A stretch of DNA of 64,000 nt from Nocardioides sp. zg-1230 (GTDB lineage Bacteria; Actinomycetota; Actinomycetes; Propionibacteriales; Nocardioidaceae). The translations under genes were made by a program, and so were the position numbers. How positions within the stretch are numbered: the first letter of the stretch is position 1; the number at the start of each line of letters is the position of its first letter. The DNA is taken from assembly GCF_013155335.1 (NCBI RefSeq), contig NZ_JABJQZ010000001.1:930001-994000 (forward strand). Reading direction: 5' to 3'. Shown here one piece after another: positions 55,338-64,000 of this stretch. The notes under the pieces were generated by a model. The model searched no databases. It saw only the letters and a list, made by a program, of their open reading frames with translations, and was not told the origin of the DNA.

Positions 55338-57140
55338 CTACGGCACCGGCGTCTCGGTGGGAGGCGTCTCGGTTGGCGGGGTCTCCGTCGGCGGGGTCGT
55401 CTCGGTGGGGGGCGTCTCGGTGGGGGGCGTCTCCGTCGGCGGCGTCTCCGTGGGGGTCTCGACCGGCTCCTCGAAGGCCGACACGAAGATCGTCACGGTG
55501 CTGCCCTGGTCGGCGGTCCCGCCGGCCGGGATCTGGTCGACCACCGTGCCCTTGGGCTCGGTGGACGCGGCGTCGGTGCGGACGTCCGGCGTGAACCCGG
55601 CGTCGCGGATGGCGCGCTCCGCCTGGCGCTGCTGCAGCCCGCGGACGTCGGGGACCTTCTCGGGCCCGTCGGAGAACACGATGGTGACCGTCGTGCCCTC
55701 CTCCACCGCCGTGCCGGCCGCCGGCTCGGTGCTGAGGACCTGGTAGCGGGGCTCGTCGGAGTCCTGCTCCTGGAAGCGCACCTTGAGGTTCTGCGCGAGC
55801 ATCGCCGCGCGGGCGTCCTTGCGCAGCGTGCCGACGACGAAGGGGACCTCGACCTCCGGCTTGCCGAGCGACAGCACGAAGTCGACGGAAGTGCCGGGGT
55901 CGGCGAACACGTCGCGGTTGGGATCCTGCGAGATCACGGTGTCGGGGGCGACGGTCTCGGAGGTCTCGCGGGTGATCCGTCCGACCTGGAAGCCGGCGTC
56001 GGCGATCCGGAGACGGGCCTCGTCCTCGGTGAGCCCGACGACGTTGGGGACGGCCGTGCGCTCCGGGGCGTCCTCGAAGAGCATGCCGTTGAGCAGGTAG
56101 GCACCGCCCGCGAGCAGGGCGACGACGAGGATCCCGGCGAGGACCCACCATCCCGCGCGGCTGCGCGACGGCTCGTCGTCCCGGGGCGGCGGCGCTGCGG
56201 CGGCGGCCGAGGTGACGGCCGGCGCGACCGTGGTGGCGTAGTCCGCCTCCGGGGGCGGGACGACCGGCGGCGGAGCCTGGATCGGGTGGCCGGCGAGGTA
56301 GCGCTCGATGTCGGCCTTCATCGCCGCGGCGCTCTGGTAGCGGTCCTCGACGCGCTTGGCGAGCGACTTCATCACGATCGCGTCGATCTCGGGGTCGAGC
56401 TGGTCGTCGAGGTCGGACGGCGGGGCCGCCTGCTCGCGCACGTGCTGGTAGGCGACCGCGACCGGGCTGTCACCGACGAACGGCGGGCGGCCGGTGAGCA
56501 GCTCGTAGAGCATGCAGCCGGTCGAGTAGACGTCGGAGCGCGAGTCCACGGTCTCGCCGCGGGCCTGCTCGGGGGAGAGGTACTGCGCGGTGCCGACCAC
56601 GGCAGCGGTCTGCGTCATGGTCGAGGAGGCGTCGGAGATCGCGCGGGCGATGCCGAAGTCCATCACCTTGACGTCGCCCGTGGGCGTCAGCATCACGTTG
56701 CCGGGCTTGATGTCGCGGTGGATGATGCCGGCGCGGTGGCTGTAGTCGAGCGCCGACAGCACGCCCGCGGTGATCTCGAGGGCGCGCTCGGGCAGGATCT
56801 TGCGGCCCTCGCGCAGGATGTCGCGCAGCGTGCGCCCCTCGACGCACTCCATCACGATGTAGGGCTGGGCGACGCCCGACCCGTCGGTGGCCATCTCCTC
56901 GCCCGTGTCGTAGGTGGACACGATCGCGGGGTGGTTGAGCGAGGCCGACGACTGCGCCTCCCGGCGGAAGCGGGCCTGGAAGGTCGCGTCGCTGGCGAGG
57001 TCGGTGCGCAGCCGCTTGACCGCGACCGTGCGTCCGAGGCGCTGGTCCTTGCCCTTGCGGACCTCGGCCATGCCACCTCGACCGAGGAGCTCGCCGAGCT
57101 CGTAGCGACCGCCGATGAGCGTCGGCTCCGGCTGCGTCAT
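55338..57140 (-). CDS. pknB: Serine/threonine protein kinase PknB with three PASTA domains
   Basis: PknB senses muropeptides or lipid II and phosphorylates division and wall-synthesis proteins. The 600-residue protein has Gly loop GRGGMAEV (20-27), Lys42, HRDIKPGN (141-148), DFG (161-163), a TM helix (330-351) and three PASTA repeats (364-567, each opening with a VP motif). A disordered PTETPPTE tail (568-600) is absent from mycobacterial PknB, which has four PASTA repeats. It is the last gene of the fhaA-pknB operon; its ATG overlaps the pknA stop. Confidence 0.96.
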   Translation of the reverse strand: MTQPEPTLIGGRYELGELLGRGGMAEVRKGKDQRLGRTVAVKRLRTDLASDATFQARFRREAQSSASLNHPAIVSTYDTGEEMATDGSGVAQPYIVMECVEGRTLRDILREGRKILPERALEITAGVLSALDYSHRAGIIHRDIKPGNVMLTPTGDVKVMDFGIARAISDASSTMTQTAAVVGTAQYLSPEQARGETVDSRSDVYSTGCMLYELLTGRPPFVGDSPVAVAYQHVREQAAPPSDLDDQLDPEIDAIVMKSLAKRVEDRYQSAAAMKADIERYLAGHPIQAPPPVVPPPEADYATTVAPAVTSAAAAAPPPRDDEPSRSRAGWWVLAGILVVALLAGGAYLLNGMLFEDAPERTAVPNVVGLTEDEARLRIADAGFQVGRITRETSETVAPDTVISQDPNRDVFADPGTSVDFVLSLGKPEVEVPFVVGTLRKDARAAMLAQNLKVRFQEQDSDEPRYQVLSTEPAAGTAVEEGTTVTIVFSDGPEKVPDVRGLQQRQAERAIRDAGFTPDVRTDAASTEPKGTVVDQIPAGGTADQGSTVTIFVSAFEEPVETPTETPPTETPPTETPPTETTPPTETPPTETPPTETPVP

Positions 57141-58630
57141 CCCTCGTCGCTCCCTTCGTCCTTCTGCTGCCCGGGCGGGACCTTGGCCCAGAAGCTGACG
57201 GTCACCTGGTCGCCCTCCTGCAGCGTGCCGCTCGGCTCCACCGACTCCACGGTGCCGTCCGCCTGGTCACCGGGGTTCTCCAGCTCGACGGCGACCGGCT
57301 TCAGGCCGAGGTCGCGCAGCTCCTTCTCGACGTCCTTGCGATCACGCCCGACATAGGCGGCCGGGTCGACCTCGACCGTGGCGGGCTCCGTCTCGGTGGG
57401 CGACTCGGTGGGCGTGTCCGTCGGAGTCTCGGTCGGGGTCTCCGTGGGGGTCTCCGTGGGGGTCTCCGTGGGCGTCTCGGTGGGCGTCTGGGTCGGGGTC
57501 TGGCTGGGCTCCTGCGACTGCTCCCGACCGGGGGTGGGGTCGCCGGCCGACCCGGTGGTCTCGCTGTCCCGGGTGCCCAGCCAGACGGCGAGCAGCACCG
57601 CGGCCACCACGGCCGCGACGCCGATCAGCAGGGGCCACGGCGTCGTACGACGTCGGGACGCAGCGGGTGCGGGGGCGGGCGTGGGCGTGGGATCGGGTGC
57701 AGGGGCCGCTGCCGGCATCACCTGTGTTGCCGTGCCGACGGGCGCGACCGCCGGTGTGACGACCGTGGCCGCTCCGGCGCCGGCCGCCGAGGCCGGGTCG
57801 CGCAGCGCTCGCGCGAAGGCGGACCCGTCGGGGAAGCGGTCCTGCGGGGACTTGGCCAGCGCGCGGCGTACGACAGCAGCGAGGTCGGCGGGCACCGAGC
57901 CGGGCAGCTCAGGGACCGGGTCGCGCAGGTGGGCGATCGCGGTGGCGACCGGGGTGTCGGCGACGAACGGCTTGCGGCCGGCGAGGCACTCGAAGGCGAC
58001 CACGCCGAGGGAGTAGACGTCGGATGCGGCGGTGGCGGTGCCGCCCTCGGCCTGCTCGGGCGAGATGTAGGCGGGCGTGCCCATCACCTCACCGGTCTGC
58101 GTCAGCGCCATCCCCTCGGCCGCCCGGGCGATGCCGAAGTCGGTCACCTTGACCCGGCGGTCGGGCGTCACGAGGAGGTTGGCGGGCTTGACGTCGCGGT
58201 GCACGATGCCGGCGGCGTGCGCGACGCCGAGGGCGTCGGCCGCCTGGGCGAGCAGCTCCTGGGTGGCGGCCGGGTCCAGCGGTGCACTCGGGCGCAGCAG
58301 CGCGGAGAGCGGCTGGCCCTCGACGAGCTCCATGACCAGGTAGGGGCGCGGGGTCGTCGAGCCGTCGACGGGGGCGCCATGGCCGTAGTCGAAGACGGCG
58401 GCGATGCCGGGGTGGTGCAGTGCCGCGGCGTGGCGGGCCTCGGTCTCGAAGCGGGTGCGGAACAGCGCGTCGTCGGCGTACTCGGGCTTGAGCACCTTGA
58501 CCGCCACCGGCCGGTCCAGGACGGTGTCGCGCGCCGACCACACCTCGCCCATGCCGCCCGTGGCGATGCGGGACTCGAGGACGTAGCGGTGGGCGTCGTC
58601 GACGTGGCCACCGGGTGCGAGCGCGGTCAC
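57137..58630 (-). CDS. pknA: Serine/threonine protein kinase PknA with PASTA-like C-terminus
   Basis: The 497-residue kinase has Gly loop ATGGMGEV (23-30), Lys45, HRDVKPAN (144-151), DFG (164-166) and ISPEQ. A TM helix (about 343-362), an ETPTETPT-rich stretch (about 390-420) and a C-terminal domain follow with AYVGRDRKDVEKELRDLGL and VESVEPSGTLQEGDQVTV, which has the PASTA pattern. Mycobacterial PknA has no PASTA domain. GTG 58630 overlaps the pbpA stop (GTGA). It probably partners PknB in wall control. Confidence 0.93.
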   Translation of the reverse strand: MTALAPGGHVDDAHRYVLESRIATGGMGEVWSARDTVLDRPVAVKVLKPEYADDALFRTRFETEARHAAALHHPGIAAVFDYGHGAPVDGSTTPRPYLVMELVEGQPLSALLRPSAPLDPAATQELLAQAADALGVAHAAGIVHRDVKPANLLVTPDRRVKVTDFGIARAAEGMALTQTGEVMGTPAYISPEQAEGGTATAASDVYSLGVVAFECLAGRKPFVADTPVATAIAHLRDPVPELPGSVPADLAAVVRRALAKSPQDRFPDGSAFARALRDPASAAGAGAATVVTPAVAPVGTATQVMPAAAPAPDPTPTPAPAPAASRRRTTPWPLLIGVAAVVAAVLLAVWLGTRDSETTGSAGDPTPGREQSQEPSQTPTQTPTETPTETPTETPTETPTETPTDTPTESPTETEPATVEVDPAAYVGRDRKDVEKELRDLGLKPVAVELENPGDQADGTVESVEPSGTLQEGDQVTVSFWAKVPPGQQKDEGSDEG

Positions 58631-60090
58631 TGGTTGATCACCGCCTCCATCACCGACTTGGCGATCGGTCCGCCGAGGCGTCCGCCGCCGATCTCGTCGC
58701 GCGAGGTGTCGCTCGACTGCACGAGCACCGCGACGGCGACCTGGGGGTCGTCGGCAGGGGCGAAGGAGACGAACCACGCGTAGGGCGGTCGGTCGGCCGT
58801 CGACTGCGCGGTGCCGGTCTTGCCGGCGACCTCCACCCCCGGGATCTGGGCCGGGGTCGCGGTGCCGGAGTCGACGGTGGCGACGAGCATGGAGGTGAGC
58901 TCGTCGGCGGTGGTGCTGGAGATCGCCTTGCTGATGCTCTGCGGGTCGGTGCGGTCGAGGACCGAGAGGTTGGGCGCGCGCACCTCGTCGACGACGTACG
59001 GGCGCATCACGTCGCCGTCGTTGGCGATCGCGGCGGCGACCATCGCCATCTGCAGCGGGGTCGCGGTCACGCTCGACTGGCCGATGCCGGACAGCGCGGT
59101 CTGCGGCGGGTCCATGTCGCGCGGGTAGAGCGACTCGGCCTGGCCGCCGAGGTCCTCCAGCGAGGTGTCGTTGAAGCCGAACTTCTCCGCCTGGTCGGCC
59201 ATCGCGTCGACACCGAGCTCGTTGGCGAGGGTGAGGAAGGTGACGTTGCAGGACACCTGCATCGCCTGCGTCAGGGTGATGCGGCGCCCGCCGCAGTTGC
59301 CGCCGTCGTAGTTGCCGACGCTGGTCGTGGACTGCGGCAGCTTGAAGCGGAAGCCGCCGGGGACCTGCGAGTCGGCGTCGTAGTTGCCCGACTCGATCGC
59401 GGCCGCGGCGGTGACGAGCTTGAACGTCGACCCCGGGGGGAGCGTCGTGCTGATGGCTCGGTTGATGAGCGGCTCGAGCGGGTCGTTGTTGAGCTCCTTG
59501 CTGAGGTCGGCGACCGCACCGAAGTCGTGCGAGGCGAAGTTGTTGGGGTCGAACGTCGGGGTGGACGCCATCGCGAGCACCCGCCCGGTCGTCGGCTCCA
59601 GCGCCACGACCGCGCCCTGGGCGTTGTCACCGGGCAGGCCCTCGAGTCCTGCCCAGGCGGCGTCCTGGGCGGCGGCGTCGACGGTGAGCTGGACGTTGCC
59701 GCCCTTGGGGTCGCTGTTGCTCAGCATGTCGACGAGCCGGGTGACGAACAGGCGAGAGTCGTCCCCGGCCAGGACGGCGTTCTGCGAGCGCTCCACACCG
59801 GTCTGGCTGTACCACGAGAAGTAGCCCGTGATCGGGGCGTACTTGAACGGCTGGGAGTACGTGCGCTGGAACTTGTACTGGTCGTCGGAGGGGACGCTGC
59901 GGGCGACCGCCTCCTTGCCGACGAGGATCGCGCCGCGCTCGCGGGAGAACGTCGCGGTGATGATCCGCCGGTTGCGCGGGTCGTCGGAAAGCGTGTCCGC
60001 GCGGACGTACATCAGGTAGGTGGCGTTGACGAGCAGCGCCAGGAAGAGGACGAGGCAGAAGACCGAGACGACCCTGATCGGTTTGTTCAT
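58627..60090 (-). CDS. pbpA: Class B penicillin-binding protein PbpA
   Basis: The 487-residue transpeptidase has one N-terminal helix (about 8-28), a dimerisation/pedestal region and the transpeptidase motifs STFK, SCN and KTGT. It cross-links peptidoglycan with RodA. It is coupled to rodA (ATGA overlap) and pknA. ATG 60090 is chosen; the longer open frame upstream is a shadow of rodA. Confidence 0.96.
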   Translation of the reverse strand: MNKPIRVVSVFCLVLFLALLVNATYLMYVRADTLSDDPRNRRIITATFSRERGAILVGKEAVARSVPSDDQYKFQRTYSQPFKYAPITGYFSWYSQTGVERSQNAVLAGDDSRLFVTRLVDMLSNSDPKGGNVQLTVDAAAQDAAWAGLEGLPGDNAQGAVVALEPTTGRVLAMASTPTFDPNNFASHDFGAVADLSKELNNDPLEPLINRAISTTLPPGSTFKLVTAAAAIESGNYDADSQVPGGFRFKLPQSTTSVGNYDGGNCGGRRITLTQAMQVSCNVTFLTLANELGVDAMADQAEKFGFNDTSLEDLGGQAESLYPRDMDPPQTALSGIGQSSVTATPLQMAMVAAAIANDGDVMRPYVVDEVRAPNLSVLDRTDPQSISKAISSTTADELTSMLVATVDSGTATPAQIPGVEVAGKTGTAQSTADRPPYAWFVSFAPADDPQVAVAVLVQSSDTSRDEIGGGRLGGPIAKSVMEAVINQ

Positions 60091-61493
60091 CGGAGCTTCA
60101 CCACCTGCGTGCTCTCGCTGTCGGCGCCGGAGTCGTCGTCGGGCTCGAGGCGCGGCGCCGGGCGGCGGGCCTGGTCGGAGACACGCAGCAGCAGCGCCAC
60201 GATCACCCAGTTGGCCACGAGCGAGGAGCCGCCGTAGGAGAGGAACGGCGTGGTGAGGCCGGTCAGCGGGATCAGCCCGGTGACGCCGCCGATGACGACG
60301 AAGACCTGCAGCGCGACGATGGCGCCGAGGCCGACGGACAGGAGCTTGCCGAAGCCGTCGCGCGAGATCAGCGCGATGCGCAGCGCCCGCTCCACGATCA
60401 GGCCGTAGCAGAGGATGATCGCCATGACGGCGGTCAGCCCGAGCTCCTCGCCGATCGTGGAGACGATGAAGTCGGAGTAGGCGAACGGCACCCGCTCGGG
60501 GAAGCCGTTGCCCAGGCCGCGCCCGATCAGGCCGCCCCAGCCCTGACCGAACAGGGCCTCGACGAGCTGGTAGCTGCCGGGCGACTGGTCGTAGTAGGCG
60601 AGCGGGTCCAGCCAGAAGTTGAAGCGGTTCTGCACGTTTCCGACGAAGGTGTACGCCGCCAACGCACCGGCGCCGAACAGGAGGCCACCGACGACGAGCC
60701 AGCCGGGACGCTCGGTCGCGACGTAGAGCATCGCGAGGAACAGGCCGAAGAACAGCAGCGAGGAGCCCAGGTCGTTCTGGAGGACCAGGATCATCATCGA
60801 GACGCCGAACATCGCCAGGATCGGGCCGAGGTCGCGCCCGCGCGGCAGGTCGATGAACAGGACGCGGCGACCGGCGAGCGCGAGGGCGTCGCGGTGCAGG
60901 ACGAGGTAGCCGGAGAACGCGATCACCAGCAGCACCTTGGCGACCTCGCCCGGCTGGAAGCTGAAGCCGGCGACGTTGATCCAGATGCGGGCGCCGTTGA
61001 TCTCGCGCCCGACGAGGGGCAGGAAGGGCAGGATCAGCAGCAGGATGCCGAGCAGGCCGGCGGTGTAGGTGAACCGCTGCAGCACCCGGTGGTCCCGCAG
61101 CAGGACCAGGGTGAGCACGAAGAGGATCACGCCCAGCGTCATCCACGTCAGCTGTTGGCGCGCGAACGTGTGCTGGTCGAGCCCGTTGGCCTCGTAGGTC
61201 AGGTCGAGCCGCCGGATCACGGCCAGCCCGAGCCCGTTGAGCGCGGCGACGAGTGGCAGCAGGACCGGGTCGGCGTACGGCGCCACGATGCGCACGGTGA
61301 TGTGGGCGGCGACGATCAGCGCGGTGAGCCAGCCGCCGTAGCCGAGCAGGTCGGCGGGCACGACGCCCTCGACGCCGAGCCCGACGGCGGCGTAGGCGCC
61401 GATGCCGACCATCAGTGCGAGCACGAGCAGGAACAGCTCCGCACCCCGGCGGCGCCGGTGCACGAAGCCCATCAGGGTTCCGGTCTGACTCAT
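60087..61493 (-). CDS. rodA: Peptidoglycan glycosyltransferase RodA/FtsW family
   Basis: SEDS-family transferase that polymerises lipid II. The 468-residue protein has about twelve helices, a GQGWGGLIGRGLGNG segment, the catalytic-region SDFIVSTIGEELG and the C-terminal GLTTPFLSYGGSSLVANW. The tail after about 435 is acidic. Its partner PbpA follows. It starts 13 bases after the pstP stop. Confidence 0.95.
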   Translation of the reverse strand: MSQTGTLMGFVHRRRRGAELFLLVLALMVGIGAYAAVGLGVEGVVPADLLGYGGWLTALIVAAHITVRIVAPYADPVLLPLVAALNGLGLAVIRRLDLTYEANGLDQHTFARQQLTWMTLGVILFVLTLVLLRDHRVLQRFTYTAGLLGILLLILPFLPLVGREINGARIWINVAGFSFQPGEVAKVLLVIAFSGYLVLHRDALALAGRRVLFIDLPRGRDLGPILAMFGVSMMILVLQNDLGSSLLFFGLFLAMLYVATERPGWLVVGGLLFGAGALAAYTFVGNVQNRFNFWLDPLAYYDQSPGSYQLVEALFGQGWGGLIGRGLGNGFPERVPFAYSDFIVSTIGEELGLTAVMAIILCYGLIVERALRIALISRDGFGKLLSVGLGAIVALQVFVVIGGVTGLIPLTGLTTPFLSYGGSSLVANWVIVALLLRVSDQARRPAPRLEPDDDSGADSESTQVVKLR

Positions 61494-61506
61494 CGCAGCC
61501 CGCCCG

Positions 61507-62748
61507 TCACTCGACTTCCTGGCCCGCGGCGAAGTTGTCGACCGTGCGCCGTGCGTCGTCGAGGTCGGTCGCGTCGATTCCCTCGCGCACCGTCTCGGCG
61601 TTGATGTCGCTGAGCCGGTCGAGCTCGACGTCGGTGACCTCGTAGGCGTGGGAGAGGGAGATGCCGGGCAGGTCGGCGTCGATGCCGCGGAAGATCGCGA
61701 CCTTGCCGTCCAGCTCGGCGACGTAGAACTGCTGCTGGCTCCACGACCAGCCGGCGGCCAGCACGACCCAGGCCAGGCCGAGCAGCACGGCGGCGACCAG
61801 CAGGCGGCGTAGCCAGGAGAAGCGGCCGGGATCGCGAGGGGCGTAGCGCGCGGCTTCCGGGTCGATCGGGTCGGCGACGTAGGCGCCCTCGGGGACGTCG
61901 TCGGGCACGGGCGGGATCTCGCCGGTGTCGCCGGAGCGGTGGCCGCGGAACAGCCCGCCGACCGCGCCGCCGAGCGGGAGCCGTCGCGGCAGGTCGGCCG
62001 CGGCGCCGACGAGCAGCGGGGCGAGGTCCGCGGGCGGCGCCTCTTCCGAGACGTCGGCGACGATGCAGGTGACGTTGTCGGTGCTGCCGGCCTCGAGGCT
62101 CGCCCGGACGAGCTCGACGGCGGCGAAGTCGGGGGTGCCGGTGCCGAGGATCTCGGCCATCCGGTCGTCGGTGAGCGTGCCGCAGGCGCCGTCGCTGCAG
62201 ATGAAGACGCGGTCGCCGACCTCGGCAGGGAACTCGAAGAGGTCGGGCTCCTCGTGGCGGATGCCGTCGAGCGCCTTGAGGATGAGGTTGCGGTGCGGGT
62301 GGGTCCGCGACTGCTCCTCGGTGATGCGGCCCTCGTCGATGAGCGACTGGACGAAGGTGTGGTCGTGGGTCAGCTGGCGCAGCTCGCCGCGGCGGTAGAG
62401 ATAGGCGCGGCTGTCGCCGATGTGACCGACACCGAAGCGGGTGCCGTCGAACAGCGCGACGGTGGCGGTGGTCGAGGTGCCGTTGAGGGCGGGGTCCTCC
62501 TCGACGAGCTCGGCGATGCGGTCGTCGGCGCGGTGCACGGCCCCGGCCACCTGGCCGAGGAGGTCGTCGTCCGGCTCCTGGTCGAGCTTGCGCAGCGCCT
62601 GCACGGCGGTGCTCGAGGCGAGGTCGCCGCGGACCGCGCCACCGACGCCGTCGCAGACCGTGAGCAGCCAGGGACCGGCGTACCCGCTGTCCTGGTTCTC
62701 CCGGCGCACCCGGCCGACGTCGGAGATCGCGGAGTAGTGGAGGTACAT
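61507..62748 (-). CDS. pstP: Serine/threonine protein phosphatase PstP (PP2C)
   Basis: PstP reverses PknA and PknB phosphorylation. The 413-residue membrane phosphatase has PP2C metal-site motifs RRENQDS, CDGVGGAV, GDSRAYLYR, CSDGACG and GSTDNVT. A TM helix (about 310-332) and an extracellular domain of about 80 residues follow. ATG 62748 shares one base with the fhaB stop (TGATG); the preceding GTG 62751 is an alternative. It is shorter than the M. tuberculosis protein. Confidence 0.95.
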   Translation of the reverse strand: MYLHYSAISDVGRVRRENQDSGYAGPWLLTVCDGVGGAVRGDLASSTAVQALRKLDQEPDDDLLGQVAGAVHRADDRIAELVEEDPALNGTSTTATVALFDGTRFGVGHIGDSRAYLYRRGELRQLTHDHTFVQSLIDEGRITEEQSRTHPHRNLILKALDGIRHEEPDLFEFPAEVGDRVFICSDGACGTLTDDRMAEILGTGTPDFAAVELVRASLEAGSTDNVTCIVADVSEEAPPADLAPLLVGAAADLPRRLPLGGAVGGLFRGHRSGDTGEIPPVPDDVPEGAYVADPIDPEAARYAPRDPGRFSWLRRLLVAAVLLGLAWVVLAAGWSWSQQQFYVAELDGKVAIFRGIDADLPGISLSHAYEVTDVELDRLSDINAETVREGIDATDLDDARRTVDNFAAGQEVE

Positions 62749-63233
62749 CACTTCCGCAGCTCCAGGATCGTCTTGCCGACGCGGACCTGGACGCCGAGGC
62801 CGATGGTGGTGGGCTGGGTGATGCGGACCGGGCCGACGTAGGTGCCGTTGGTCGAGCCGAGGTCCTCGACGAACCACTCGTCGCCGCTGGCCGCCACCCG
62901 GGCGTGGCGGGTGGAGACGTAGTCGTCGTCGAGCTTGATCGCTGCGTCGCTGCCGCGGCCGATGAGGAGCGGGGCGTCGGCGAGCTCGGCCCGGGTGCCG
63001 GGGTTCTCGCCCTCGACCACGAGCAGGTGCGTCGGGGCGCCGCGGCGCGGCTTCTTGTTGGCCTTGGCCTTGCCGTTGTTCTTGCGTCCCGGGGCGGGGG
63101 CGCCACCCCGGGCCGTCTCGGGCACGCGGGCGCCGAACATGTCGGAGCGGATCACCGAGATCGCGGACAGCACGAAGATCCAGAGGATGGCCAGGAACGC
63201 GACCCGGATCAGGAAGAGGGTCAGCTCAGACAT
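62748..63233 (-). CDS. fhaB: FHA-domain protein FhaB (FipA type)
   Basis: The 161-residue protein has an N-terminal membrane helix (about 3-28), a basic linker and a C-terminal FHA domain that binds phosphothreonine (LLIGRGSDAAIKL, VSTRHARV, VEDLGSTNGTYV). It recruits division proteins phosphorylated by PknA/PknB. It overlaps the fhaA stop by eight bases. Confidence 0.95.
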   Translation of the reverse strand: MSELTLFLIRVAFLAILWIFVLSAISVIRSDMFGARVPETARGGAPAPGRKNNGKAKANKKPRRGAPTHLLVVEGENPGTRAELADAPLLIGRGSDAAIKLDDDYVSTRHARVAASGDEWFVEDLGSTNGTYVGPVRITQPTTIGLGVQVRVGKTILELRK

Positions 63234-63942
63234 TCCAGCCCCCGGCCTCGTCGCGTCCGCCGTCGATGCGCACCGTCATCTCGGTGTGGCCGATCTTGAT
63301 GGTCGAGCCGTCACGCAGCCGTGCGCGGGGCACCTTGGTGCCGTCGACGAGGATCCCGTTGGTCGAGCCGAGGTCGACGGCCTCGACGCCGTCGATGCTC
63401 ACCTCGAGCTCGAGGTGGCGCCGGCTCACGCCGGGGTCGTTGATGCGCAGGTCGGCCTCGGTGCCGCGGCCGATGACGAGGCCCGGCGGGCGCAGCGGGT
63501 GGCGCGTGCCGTTGACCTCGAGGGTGGCGTGGGAGGAGCGCGTACGGGTGCGCTGGTCGTTGTCGGTGACGCTTGCCTGAGCCTTGGACCGGATCCGGAA
63601 GCGCCCGGTGGTCAGGTCGTCGGCGGACTCGAAGGCGATGCTGATCGGGCCCGTGAAGACGTAGCCCTGCGCGTCGGCGTGGTCCTGCAGCTGGTCGACC
63701 AGGTCCTGCTCGAGGGCGCGACCGAGGCCGACGATGCGGTCGAGGTCGGTGGCGGACAGCTCGACATGGAAGTCGTTGGGCACCAGTCGGCGCTGCCGGC
63801 TCAGCACCTGAGCGTTGTTGTCGCACTCCCGCTGGAGCGCGGCGGCGATCTCGACGGGTTGCACGGCGCTGCGGAAGGCCCGGGCGAACGCGCCGGAGAT
63901 CACGGTCTCGAGGCGCTGCTCGAAGCGCTGCAAGGGGTTCAT
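63226..63942 (-). CDS. fhaA: FHA-domain protein FhaA, short form
   Basis: The 238-residue protein has a DUF3662 N-terminus (about 1-115, starting MNPLQRFEQRLETVISG) and a C-terminal FHA domain (LVIGRGTEADLRI, VSRRHLEL, AVDLGSTNGILV). The long glutamine/tyrosine-rich linker of mycobacterial FhaA (527 residues) is missing. In mycobacteria it binds the phosphorylated MviN pseudokinase; the pseudokinase at 18049 may be the partner here. GAGGAGG lies upstream of the ATG; the promoter is in 63943-64000 or beyond the window edge. Confidence 0.93.
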   Translation of the reverse strand: MNPLQRFEQRLETVISGAFARAFRSAVQPVEIAAALQRECDNNAQVLSRQRRLVPNDFHVELSATDLDRIVGLGRALEQDLVDQLQDHADAQGYVFTGPISIAFESADDLTTGRFRIRSKAQASVTDNDQRTRTRSSHATLEVNGTRHPLRPPGLVIGRGTEADLRINDPGVSRRHLELEVSIDGVEAVDLGSTNGILVDGTKVPRARLRDGSTIKIGHTEMTVRIDGGRDEAGGWNV

Positions 63943-64000
63943 CCTCAGGCCTCCTCTCGTCGAACCGTCGTGGTGGGCAGGCATCAACGACCGCCCGACC

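Noticed and set aside
55340..55470. Short-period repeat at the end of pknB as a mobile or regulatory repeat
   Set aside because: It encodes a PTETPP low-complexity tail; similar tails occur in PknA and the class A PBP and are common in actinobacterial wall proteins.

Overview
The window is high-GC actinobacterial chromosome around the replication origin. Its gene order follows the origin region of Mycobacterium: cca, DUF6049, murJ, sigM, rsmA, trxB, trxA, then parB, parA, rsmG, jag, yidC, yidD, rnpA, rpmH | dnaA | dnaN, gnd, recF, DUF721, gyrB, gyrA, DUF3566, tRNA-Ile, DLW-39, tRNA-Ala, ppiA, rhomboid, crgA, DUF881, pknB, pknA, pbpA, rodA, pstP, fhaB, fhaA. Two departures point away from Mycobacterium: MurJ and its pseudokinase are separate genes, and CwlM, MutT4 and TrpG are missing from their usual places. 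A Nocardioides-like member of the Propionibacteriales is the best guess; this is inference from gene order, GTG usage and composition, not from a search.

Layout. 1-1873: a small Ser/Thr kinase and endonuclease IV. 1874-3863: class E/F sortase and a secreted TNPP-repeat, Gly-rich surface protein. 4237-7660: FemX-like peptidoglycan-bridge enzyme, an alanine-racemase homologue and a polytopic membrane protein. 7669-11826: PBP1 (ponA-like), PadR regulator and inositol-phosphate synthase, a cluster also linked in mycobacteria. 11923-23144: HAD phosphatase, CCA-adding enzyme, DUF6049, MurJ, pseudokinase, SigM-like sigma/anti-sigma, TrxB and TrxA. 23255-26034: GNAT, aminotransferase and acyltransferase. 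26158-31437: the leftward parB-to-rpmH block with three parS sites. 31438-33814: dnaA with DnaA boxes on both sides (oriC). 33815-43540: dnaN to DUF3566. 43613-44276: tRNA-Ile, a 41-codon DLW-39 gene, tRNA-Ala and three 98-99 bp degenerate tRNA-Ala copies. 44278-51943: accessory genes (P-loop ATPase, LysE, ECF42/DGPF pair, SURF1, DUF3817, patatin/acyltransferase). 52162-63942: ppiA, rhomboid, a double-length CrgA, DUF881, and the pknB-pknA-pbpA-rodA-pstP-fhaB-fhaA operon, which reads leftward with its promoter near the right edge.

How the parts work together. The dominant theme is replication initiation and segregation coupled to envelope synthesis: DnaA/DnaN/RecF/gyrase and ParAB-parS on one side, MurJ, RodA, two penicillin-binding proteins, PknA/PknB/PstP, FHA adaptors and CrgA on the other. 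The envelope is also served by YidC/YidD, FemX, the sortase and acyltransferases.

The most interesting signals are: the tRNA-Ala-derived tandem array; a palindromic repeat shared by the parB intergenic region and the DnaA linker coding sequence; parS sites that encode part of ParA and RsmG; a second DnaA-box cluster 20 kb from oriC; a CrgA with two copies of its module; an alanine-racemase homologue that appears to lack the second catalytic tyrosine; two GGAAC-N18-GTTGAG promoters in front of trxB and trxA; and an over-represented palindrome, GTCGTACGAC. Many genes appear leaderless, with TAnnnT 6-8 bases before the start codon; I used this to settle several starts.
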